This document shows, piece after piece, positions 1 to 8,380 of a stretch of 12,485 nt of DNA (position 1 is the stretch's first letter; each line of letters opens with the position of its first letter). Location: the NCBI GenBank assembly GCA_037074765.1, contig JBAMDO010000496.1, forward strand, positions 1 through 12,485, given 5' to 3'. Source of the DNA: Mansonella perstans. Its lineage: Eukaryota; Nematoda; Chromadorea; Rhabditida; Onchocercidae. A program made the position numbers and the translations under genes. The notes beneath the pieces were generated by a model, which worked only from the letters and a program-made list of their open reading frames with translations, was not told the DNA's origin and ran no database searches.

Positions 1-2
1 AT

Positions 3-134
3 ACAAAAAAAAAATTTTTTTTTGAATTAAAAAACGAGAAAAAAAAAGGAGAAAATGATGACCTTACTTCAGCTATAACTACGAATTCTTCTAATGCTCC
101 TAATGATACAATTGTAAAAAAAAAATTATCATAA
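3..134 (+). CDS. Candidate 3'-terminal coding fragment at left edge
   Basis: An open frame enters from the left edge and ends at TAA 132-134. From about position 48 it reads as a polar peptide rich in Asp, Asn, Ser, Thr and Lys (GENDDLTSAITTNSSNAPND, then TIVKKKLS), typical of a disordered C-terminal tail. Bases 55-115 are clearly less A+T-rich than the flanks, which in this window marks exons. The part before codon 48 is mostly poly-A/T (Lys/Phe) and is unlikely to be coding, so a splice acceptor may lie inside it, though no good one is visible. The minus strand also offers a good donor-like GTAAGG just after a short open stretch here, so the strand is not certain. No family recognised. Confidence 0.2.
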   Translation, partial: TKKKFFFELKNEKKKGENDDLTSAITTNSSNAPNDTIVKKKLS

Positions 135-149
135 CTGAAGTGTTGTTGA

Positions 150-413
150 AAAAAATTTCAATTTTACTCCTTGCTAATTGCAATGTTAGCAGCTGTTTTT
201 TTCTCAAACACTCTTCCTGAACTTTTTGCATTGAAATGTTTTTATGAAAACGACAAAGAGAAAAGGAAAAAGAAAAAAAGCGAAATAAATGTTATTGTAA
301 AAAAAAATTACAAAATTATTATTAATTTCTTTTTTTTAAAGTATTTGTTTAACATAAATTTTTTTTCAAAGATAAATATTCATCGATTACAAATGATTAA
401 AAATAAAAAATAA
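150..413 (+). other. Open frame: hydrophobic stretch followed by Lys-rich tail, doubtful
   Basis: The frame is open from 150 (after TGA 147-149) to TAA 411-413. The first third encodes a hydrophobic segment (LLIAMLAAVFF) followed by a polar turn and a basic stretch (ENDKEKRKKKKSE), which resembles a single membrane segment with a cytoplasmic stop-transfer. The rest is Lys/Asn/Phe/Ile from poly-A and poly-T runs. The first ATG in frame is at 183-185; there is no supported splice site. The opposite strand also reads as a plausible helical peptide over 180-240, so this may be 3' UTR of the preceding fragment or chance. Confidence 0.12.
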
Positions 414-415
414 AA

Positions 416-2220
416 AGAAAGAGAGAGAGGAAAAGAGAGAGATTTAAAGAAGAAAGAAATGTCACAAGTTATTATTATTATTTTAATTAAAAATTATTTC
501 ATGAATTTTATTATTAAACTAGAAAGGTTTTTTTGTCTTCTTTTTTCATAATCGAAAATTTTAAGCAATAATGAAAAAATTAAATTGAAGTTTCAATTTT
601 TACTTAATTTGTACCAAAAAATTTTCATTTCATAAATTTTTGCAATTAATGAAATATTAATAGGAAGCAGGGAAAGAATGGAATAGTAATAGGCAGAGAA
701 AAAACAAACGAAAAAAAATTACGTTTTTTCACTTTTTTTAAATTTTTGTAATTTTTTCGTAAGAGACAATTATTTTTTTTATTTGGTTTTAATAATAAGC
801 ACTAACAAATTTCAATTCAAAAAAAAAAACAAGTGCTATAAAAATTTTATGTTACTTTTAAATTTACCTTAATTGCAATAAAAATTTCATGTCCAAAAGA
901 AAATGAAAGCGCAAAAATGATTGGCAAATAAACAAATAAACACACTCGTGCAAATAATTAATTTTAATTAAATAATTAATTATTAAAACTTTCAATGATT
1001 TTTTGTCTTTAAAAACAGAGGCTAAAAAAGTTTAATTAAACAACGATATCAAATATATTAGCACATTGAATAAACTAACGGTTAATTGGTGTTTTTTTTT
1101 CATTTAACATTTTCTCAAAATTTTTCAAATAATTAATGGTAAAAGCGGATTGTGCAAACCGATAAACTATGATATGTGTGTAAAAGAGCAAAATGTGTTA
1201 ATCGGCAGCAATTTGAATTAATGTAATTGACGTGTGTCACTATTAAGTTGACATTTAGCAAACAGCATTTATGAAAAATTGAAACAAACATAATTGTTAA
1301 TGTAATGCAAAAAAATTAAAATGTACTGAAATCTACAATTGCATTCCATCCGGATCGAAATAAAAAATAATTAATAATTTAATATCGAAAATCGAAATGT
1401 TCTCAATTTGCTCAAAATAAATTTAACCCATTTCTGTGCATAAAATAGAAAAAATAAAAGTTATTAGAGCTAACATAGAATGAATTTTTTGCAAGAAAAG
1501 AAAAACTTTAATGAGTGAAAAGATTGTTAAGTTAATCAATTAATTAATTAGCATTTACAAGAAAACATGAATATTGAAGTAGAATTTTGTGAAACAATAC
1601 AACATTAGGAATTCAGATATTTGAAAAGTGTTCAATTAATTATTTCTATATGATTGCTATTTTACTGATACTCTTTGTTCACACTTAGCATTTCCTTTTC
1701 AAACATTTTTTTCTGTTTCATTCATCATTTTGTTAAAGTAAAAGTAAAAGGGAAAAAAAGGAAGGAATAGAATCTCATTTCAACAATTCTCATTGAATTT
1801 TCTTTTCTTTATTTGTTATTTTTCAAAAACAAAAAGAATAAATTGATCAAAAGCAGAAATAATAGGCAAAAAAGAAAAAAAGGTAGTGATAAAAAGAAAA
1901 AATTTTTTTATATAATTTTGCAAATGTTTTCATTGTTTTTTTTTGCACTTTTTAAATAATATGATATATGAAGAAAAGAAAGATATACATATATAAATAT
2001 AACAAAGTAATTGCAAAAGACAAAAAAGAAAATACCAAAAAAAAAAAGGTTGCGAAAAATATAGAAAGGAACAGCAAAATACTTAATTTCATTTCATTTC
2101 AAATTCAAACACTTTGAAAAATTTTAATGTGATTATTTAATATTCACAGTTAATTAAGCTTAGATATTAATAACATCGCGAATATTTCAAAATTTGACTA
2201 TTCATCTTTTAAAAAATTTC
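416..2220. other. AT-rich non-coding spacer
   Basis: No gene seen. It begins with a GA-rich purine tract (about 411-450) and then holds poly-A/T and TTAATTAA runs. A short island at about 1140-1260 has more G+C and contains AACCGATAAAC, TTAATCGGCAG and TGACGTGTGTCA (1228-1239, a CRE-like bZIP half-site); it could be a regulatory element but nothing ties it to a gene. A 10-bp inverted repeat (AATAATTAAT 953-962, ATTAATTATT 975-984) is simple AT-rich sequence. Confidence 0.6.
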
Positions 2221-2235
2221 TAGTCATGCCATTAA

Positions 2236-2397
2236 TACCCATATAATCGGGTGATAAAATACCAACTGGTCATCACTCCTCATCTAATCAAGTCAAGGGA
2301 CACAAAGAATAATCAAAAAAAGGCCAAAAGAACATTTAAAAAGAATAAAGCTAATTCACCAAGTAAAAACAAGCGAAAACCCTGCATATACTTCTAA
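2236..2397 (+). other. Open frame without ATG, basic peptide, doubtful
   Basis: Fifty-three sense codons between TAA 2233-2235 and TAA 2395-2397. It lies in a locally less AT-rich patch (about 2225-2300). The peptide changes from mixed (YPYNRVIKYQLVITPHLIKS) to strongly basic (RDTKNNQKKAKRTFKKNKAN, then SPSKNKRKPC). There is no ATG in the frame, so it could only be a last exon; possible AG acceptors at about 2291 and 2296 lack pyrimidine tracts. In DNA of this composition an open frame of this length is expected several times by chance in 12 kb. Confidence 0.12.
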
Positions 2398-2418
2398 ATA
2401 TGTGTTATTTAGAAGTAT
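2388..2418. repeat. Perfect 13-bp inverted repeat, 5-nt loop
   Basis: The left arm ATACTTCTAAATA (2388-2400) and right arm TATTTAGAAGTAT (2406-2418) are exact reverse complements, separated by TGTGT. The arms contain CTTC/GAAG, so this is not just alternating AT. It would form a tight hairpin in RNA or extruded DNA. It is too short for a canonical animal pre-miRNA. It overlaps the end of the doubtful basic frame at 2236-2397. Confidence 0.75.
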
Positions 2419-3178
2419 TTTAATTAATTCCGACATTCACATTAAATATTTCAATTAACTTTGCACTGCATTAAGTAGACTGGAAATAAGAGAATTTCAT
2501 TATCTAACTTTGATCAGCATTTTTCATCACTTATGCAATTAACAGATATTCAAAAAAGAAACAATAAGGTGCAGATAGTAATAATCTGATAGCAATAAAT
2601 TATTCAATCCAACTTATTACGATATATCCTGGAAATGAAAAAATTTTAATTTTTTCGAAATATTTAAAGAATTTTGAAAATGAGAAAAAAAAGATTAAAC
2701 AAAATTCATTTCTGATAATTTTGGAACAAAAAAAATAATAAAACGATACGAAATTTAATTTAAATAAATTTTTACCAGTTCTTATGCAAATTTCGTTGCT
2801 AATTTCTTTCTTAAATGGTATCATTTGATAATTTGATATGAATTTTTGAAACGATAAAAATAAGAAAAAAATTAATAAAGATAGATTAATTATTTCATTC
2901 AAATAATTAAGCTCATTCTAACACTGTCATTTAAATTAAACAAATTTTTCAATTTTCAACTGATGCAATTTAAAGCATTTTCAATTTCAACATTTTGTAC
3001 CAATAAAATAGATGCAACAATAAATAAATAAGCTGGAAATAGAGAAAAAAGTTGCTGAGGTGATTGGATAAGGATGAAAAAAATGGAATGAAAGAAATGT
3101 CAACAATATGACAAAATTTATTCATCCAATCACAAAAATGATTTAACAATTGACAATTGTTATCAAAAATATATGCAG

Positions 3179-3263
3179 TTAGTTAAACTAATTACCAAAA
3201 AATAATTAATTTCGGAAATATACACGATTAATTAAACTGATTACCAAAAAAAATAATTAGTTT
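3179..3263. repeat. Local direct duplication, about 35 bp, 49-bp period
   Basis: Copy 1 at 3179-3212 and copy 2 at 3228-3263 share the order TTARTTAAACTRATTACC followed by an A run and then TAATTARTTT. They differ by three G/A transitions and by the length of the A run. The non-AT core (AAACTRATTACC) is retained, so this is a genuine duplication rather than low-complexity resemblance. Confidence 0.7.
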
Positions 3264-3280
3264 TGCTCCAAAACAATCAC

Positions 3281-3299
3281 ATGCAAATTGTTTCACGTG
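3281..3299. promoter_or_regulatory. Octamer ATGCAAAT next to E-box CACGTG
   Basis: ATGCAAAT (3281-3288) is the exact POU-domain octamer and CACGTG (3294-3299) the exact bHLH E-box/G-box core, five bases apart. Both are perfect consensus words in otherwise very AT-rich DNA. No gene start is seen beside them, so a role is inferred only from the motifs. Confidence 0.2.
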
Positions 3300-3845
3300 G
3301 CAGATATCAATCGTAATTAAATGATATTAATTAAGAATTGAATTTTTTTATGCGGATTTTAAATATTGCTTGGATAATTTATTTCAAATTAATAAATTTC
3401 AAATCGTTTAATTGTTAGAAAAAAATGTAGCATTGATGGAAAGAATGATGCGACAAATTATGCAAAAGTGTACCTAGAAAACTGCACTGCAAAATTCGAA
3501 ATCAAAATTTTCTTGATATCTTTCTTGTTGGTAAATGATTAATGATTAAACGAAAAAAATTTTTTCTTTCTTTTAATTATTTAAAATTCAAATAATGGGA
3601 AAAAACTAGTACATATATATATATATATATTGGCAAATTAAAAAAATCATTTGTTGAAATATGAAAAAATAAATAAACAAAATTCAAATTTACTAAATTT
3701 CACAGTTAACAACATTTTTTGAAAAGAGCAGTTTTAAAATTTAAATGCAATCACAAAACATATTTTATATTTTGTGCCATACTTTCAGATGATGTTTAAA
3801 TTTGAAATTAAATAAATTTGAATTTGTAATTGAATAAAATGTTTT

Positions 3846-3870
3846 AAATTTTATTATAAAATTTGAAGTA
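3846..3870. repeat. Dispersed 25-bp repeat, copy 1
   Basis: Bases 3846-3870 are identical to 9411-9435, 5.6 kb away and in the same orientation. The element opens with an inverted repeat (AAATTTTA, TTA, TAAAATTT) and ends with GAAGTA. Flanking bases differ immediately on the left and soon on the right. Confidence 0.6.
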
Positions 3871-4032
3871 GTTACATTACTTCTATTATTACTTAGTGAA
3901 AAATAAAAAAAAAATGACAAAAGCAATGTCATCATAATATCAGAATGAAAATATAATGATACAAATATAAAAATAAAATGATTCATTGTAGACAGTTGTA
4001 AAATTCATTCCAAACAACATATGCAACAATAA

Positions 4033-4191
4033 ATGGATGTGCCAACAGAAAACTTTCCTGATTGCTTAAGTTGGAAGCTTATTGAATTGCAGCAATCTTC
4101 ACCAACTATTAAATGTTGTTATTGCACAAAGCTTATTCCAGTAATTTCCTGCTCTAAAATCGTCAATTGCTGCAAAAATTTTCCCTGTTAA
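4033..4191 (+). CDS. Candidate small cysteine-rich protein, 52 aa
   Basis: ATG 4033 to TAA 4189-4191. An in-frame TAA lies directly before the ATG, so 4033 is the first possible start. The peptide begins MDVPTENFPDCLSWKLIELQ and has eight cysteines at residues 11, 28, 29, 31, 40, 46, 47 and 52, including CCYC and CC. It uses balanced codons (GTG, CTG-free, TGC/TGT, CCA, GTC) in an island clearly richer in G+C than its flanks. There is no signal peptide, so a secreted disulfide peptide is unlikely unless it is one exon of a larger gene; GTAATT at 4141 after CCA could be a splice donor. A zinc-binding role is possible but no known spacing is matched. No family recognised; it may also be chance. 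Confidence 0.27.
   Translation: MDVPTENFPDCLSWKLIELQQSSPTIKCCYCTKLIPVISCSKIVNCCKNFPC
4087..4175. repeat. 10-bp inverted repeat spanning 89 nt
   Basis: TTGCAGCAAT (4087-4096) and ATTGCTGCAA (4166-4175) are exact reverse complements, 69 nt apart, inside the small Cys-rich frame. The span is in the range of a small-RNA precursor, but the interior shows no long pairing by eye. Confidence 0.4.
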
Positions 4192-4889
4192 AATTATTGA
4201 CATTTTTATTTCCACAATCATTCTCGATAGACACACAAATACACACACACCTTGATAAAGGTAAAAAAATTGGAAAAAAATTTCTCGAGAAATTTCATTT
4301 AATTTATTTAATTACTTGATTTCATTGTTTATTAATATACAATCAGTAAAAGGTGACAATTTCTTTTTTTTTTGAGTTTTTCATAAATTGATAATTAATT
4401 TTCCGATTGAAAAATTTTAATTATTTCAGTAAAAAATGATAAAAAGCATCAATTTTAATTTCTCAATGTTATCAACAGCTGAATTAAATGAATAAAACTT
4501 CAAATAATCAAAGATCAAAAAATTGAATTAAATTTTGATTTTAAATGAATGCAAAACTTTTATAATGACAAAGAGAGGAAAAAAATCACAATTTCATTTC
4601 AACTATTGACAAATGCGAAAAGAGGAATTCATTGATATGAAATTTGTGTTGTTGGAGTAAAAATAATACAGAACAAAAAAAAAAAGTTGGAATGAATTGA
4701 AAATGAGAGAAAAAAATTTTTTAATTTCAGTTCTTGTATTATTTTTCGTTAATTTTTTTTCAATTGCAATTGTTTTCTAGTTAGTTTTTTTTTTGTTTTT
4801 ACTTTGATGAAGTGGCAATTTCTAATAGCCTGGCCGCTTTTCTTTTTTGTTTTCTCAAAAAAATTTCTTACCTTTAAGTGATTTTATTA
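4192..4889. other. AT-rich non-coding spacer
   Basis: No gene seen. It holds a perfect 18-bp palindrome at 4278-4295 (AAATTTCTCGAGAAATTT), whose right half includes GAAATTTC, a two-unit heat-shock-factor-type word. The rest is A/T runs and CAATTG-type simple palindromes. Confidence 0.6.
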
Positions 4890-4958
4890 ATTAGCACCAC
4901 TATACACACAAAAATAGTGCTAATAGCACTATTTTTATCGATTAGCACTACTATTCAC
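4890..4958. repeat. Nested inverted and direct repeats of a TTAGCAC unit
   Basis: A perfect hairpin has arms AAAAATAGTGCT (4910-4921) and AGCACTATTTTT (4925-4936) around AAT. It sits between two direct copies of ATTAGCACYACTATNCACA (4890-4908 and 4941-4959), and the left copy also pairs, with one bulged base, with ATAGTGCTAAT at 4914-4924. The same unit thus occurs four times in alternating orientation within 70 bp, which allows alternative stem structures. Confidence 0.7.
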
Positions 4959-5084
4959 ATCAATAGCATTCAGTAAAGTGAGATTTGTTGTTGAAGAGTG
5001 AGAAAAAAAAAGAGCAAAAAATGAAAATTGAATGAATTCGAAATGCCAGGCATGATAATGATTTGCTAACAACGACGATGGCAT
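4935..5084 (-). other. Small open frame, 49 aa, doubtful
   Basis: ATG at 5084-5082 on the minus strand, stop at 4937-4935. The peptide begins MPSSLLANHYHAWHF, has a Phe-rich middle from a poly-T tract and ends in a Ser/Asn/Thr tail. The first 15 codons lie in a small G+C-richer patch (5040-5090). Length and composition do not exceed chance for this DNA. Confidence 0.1.
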
Positions 5085-5774
5085 TATTTGGAAATTGAAT
5101 TATTCAAATAAATGATGCTTATTTTGTAAACGAAACAGAATTGGCAAATTTTATTTTTCAATCAATCAAAAATCTTCATAAAAGAGTTTGCTCTATAGAT
5201 AAAAAGAATACTTTTAATTTAAAATTTTTACAATGAAAAGCCTACAAACAAAATTTAATACTTAAATACATGGATCATATTGAAAAAATTTTCTCATTTT
5301 CAATTCTTCAGTTTTTTTTGCTTATATCTAAAAATTATCATTAGCCCTACCTAAACGAAATATTATTTTAAATAAACCTAAAAAAACCCAATAACTACTG
5401 TAATTACTAGCAACCATACAAAAAAACCATTGCTATAGGTTTTGATTTTTTTCATTTTTTGAATTTAAATATATCTGACAAAATTAAATTAAAAAAAATA
5501 AAAATCAGTTGAAATTGTGAAAGACAGAATTAATGATTTGTAGCAGATGAAAAAATCGTCGATTTTTTAAATGAATAGGCATATTTTTTCTTCAAACTTT
5601 TTCAATGAAAAAAAAGTAAAAGAAAAGAGAAATCAGAAAGCTAGCGACTGATGAATAAATGTATAATTAATTGCTGTCCATTGTCAAGTAAAAAATTTTA
5701 TTATTCTAATATTCCAGTATCGAATAACATTTCAAAGTTTTTGAAAAAGCATGGCAGATTGCCAAAATGAAATG
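5085..5774. other. AT-rich non-coding spacer
   Basis: Nothing gene-like seen. A short C-richer stretch at about 5345-5435 (CCCTACC, AACCATAC) has stops in every frame. Ends at the ATT microsatellite. Confidence 0.55.
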
Positions 5775-6860
<1,086 letters not shown>

Positions 6861-6869
6861 TATTACATG

Positions 6870-7340
6870 CGTTACGGGAAGCATTAATTAGCTGAAGCAC
6901 AAATTGAAATTGTTTGATTATTTCTGCCTTATGCGCATAATACGTCTATTTTACGTATCTAAATCAAATAGAAATGCATGCTTGCACTTTTTAAATCAGT
7001 GAACCGTCTAACCGCTTAAATGATTTAAATTACTTTTTACTTTTGCTTGGCATGACGTCATTCACTGCGATAATTGTGCTAGTAAAATTAAATTTTCAAG
7101 CAATAACGATAATTCATACATCTTCAAGTATTCATGCAATATGCTCTTCAATAGAGGGTCACATCAACTGCACTTCCGGTAATTTATGTTGAAATTATCT
7201 TTCTAATTTAAATTATCTCTCTGTTTGTAGCATAATATTGAAATTATTTTTACTCAATATGACATTTCCAAAATAAAGCGTAAAAACGTAAAAGAATTCA
7301 TGTATAATTCACGTAAGCTTGGAAATTCACGTAACAAAGG
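6870..7340. promoter_or_regulatory. Candidate promoter/enhancer island (CRE, ETS, TGCGCA, ACGTAA sites)
   Basis: This stretch is visibly less A+T-rich than its flanks and holds several exact transcription-factor words: TTATGCGCATAA (6929-6940, 12-bp palindrome with an NRF1-like TGCGCA core), TGACGTCA (7053-7060, full CREB/ATF site) and ACTTCCGG (7172-7179, ETS/GABP consensus). ACGTA appears at about 6953 and 7287, and AATTCACGTAA is repeated at 7306-7316 and 7324-7334. CRE, ETS and NRF1 words are typical of animal core promoters. No TATA box can be singled out in such AT-rich DNA, and no recognised gene starts here, so which gene it would serve is unknown. Confidence 0.35.
7052..7192 (+). CDS. 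Candidate small ORF, 46 aa, low confidence
   Basis: ATG 7052 to TGA 7190-7192. The first residues are MTSFTAIIVLVKLNFQAI, a short hydrophobic segment weaker than a normal signal peptide, followed by a Ser/Ile/His-rich part with cysteines at residues 31, 40 and 46. Codon use is fairly balanced, but the whole island has that composition and the ATG falls inside the CRE palindrome, so regulatory DNA explains the composition equally well. No family recognised. Confidence 0.13.
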   Translation: MTSFTAIIVLVKLNFQAITIIHTSSSIHAICSSIEGHINCTSGNLC

Positions 7341-8280
7341 GAAATATTAATAATACTATCCATTTATGTTATCAAAAATAGATTTCATGATATGTATTTT
7401 ATTTTTATCATGTAATAATTTTTCATTCAAACAGTTTTTCAAAACAGAAATAATTTCTTGTGTTAAAATTGGACTGGCTGATTGAATAGAATTATTATCT
7501 CATTGATAATTAATTGAAGATTGTTCCAACAATGAAATTTCATTCTTATTTCAACTGGAATTTTCATTTTATTTTTTCTTGTTAAATTTCATATGTTGAA
7601 AAAAAACGGTGGATTCGTTAGTAGGTTGATTCTATTTTGCAAATTATTTCGATCGGATCAACAACTCCAATAAACTTACGGGAATACTAAACTTGTATAG
7701 TATTAAAATATCATAACACTGTAGTGAATTTACATGTTATTAAATTCATATCGTATTAAATGCCATAAAACTATTCCAGAAAATATTAATATTAAATTTC
7801 CGTACTATATTGCATGCTGTGATATTACGACAAAATTTACAGTAATTAGTAAGGAAAGCAAATATTGCTTTGGTAAATAGAATTTTTTCAATTTCATAAA
7901 AAACACGAACGAATATTTAAAGCATGGCTTTATAGAAATTTAAAAAAAAAAAGAATTTAATATTTCTCTTTTACACGATGTTTCAAAATTGATTCTAATT
8001 TAATAAAAAATTTATCCATTGGAATTTATAGATGTTTAATTTAGAACTGTGAATTTTTCATTGTTGCATTTTTTATTTCTAAAATGTTCAGCAAAATTAT
8101 GAAAACTTTTAAAAAAAATTTATAACTCACTTTTCTCATTTTTTTCCTCTAGTTTATCCGAATTAGAAAAATTGCCTTTTAATATATTTCTTTTATTTTC
8201 ACAATCTTTTTTGTTTTTCACTTTATTTTTTTCTGTTCTGGCGATAATGCAATCAGTTCAGATCGTTAGCATTAACTTTA
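7341..8280. other. AT-rich non-coding spacer
   Basis: No gene seen. Contains a 7-bp inverted repeat AATACTA/TAGTATT near 7684-7705 and several ATTAAAT words between 7700 and 7800. The open frame starting near 8172 begins with TTG, is almost entirely Phe/Leu, and runs into the tandem repeat; it is not treated as a gene. Confidence 0.55.
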
Positions 8281-8380
8281 TTTATTTTGTTTACAACAAT
8301 GTATTTGTTTGTTTGCTTAAAACAATGTATTTGTTTACTTTGTTTACAACAAAGTGTTTGTTTATTTTGTTTACAACAAT
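8281..8380. repeat. Tandem repeat, 26-27 bp, about 3.7 copies
   Basis: Units at 8281-8307, 8308-8333, 8334-8360 and 8361-8380 (partial). The consensus is TTTATTTTGTTTACAACA followed by ATGTATTTG. Units 1, 3 and 4 keep TTTGTTTACAACAA; unit 2 has GTTTGCTTAAAACAA. The divergence between units shows an old array. Each well-kept unit carries one TTGTTTAC word, and the unit 2/3 junction makes another. Confidence 0.8.

Larger units (their letters stand above)
2419..4032. other. AT-rich non-coding spacer
   Basis: No gene seen. It contains a 9-bp-arm palindrome around a single base at 3144-3162 (TAACAATTG, a, CAATTGTTA), the local duplication at 3179-3263, an octamer/E-box pair at 3281-3299, an (AT)9 run at 3613-3630 and one copy of a 25-bp dispersed repeat at 3846-3870. 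Open frames on the minus strand here encode only Phe/Leu/Ile/Ser/Asn-type low-complexity peptides. Confidence 0.6.

Noticed and set aside
2600..2902. 100-codon minus-strand frame
   Set aside because: Phe/Ile/Lys-rich translation of AT-rich DNA, no domain, no composition shift relative to flanks.
3765..3986. 73-codon minus-strand frame
   Set aside because: Phe/Ser/Asn low-complexity peptide over A/T runs and the dispersed 25-bp repeat; no coding signal.
8281..8380. CRISPR-like array
   Set aside because: The units are contiguous without unique spacers, and the window is eukaryotic; it is an ordinary tandem repeat.
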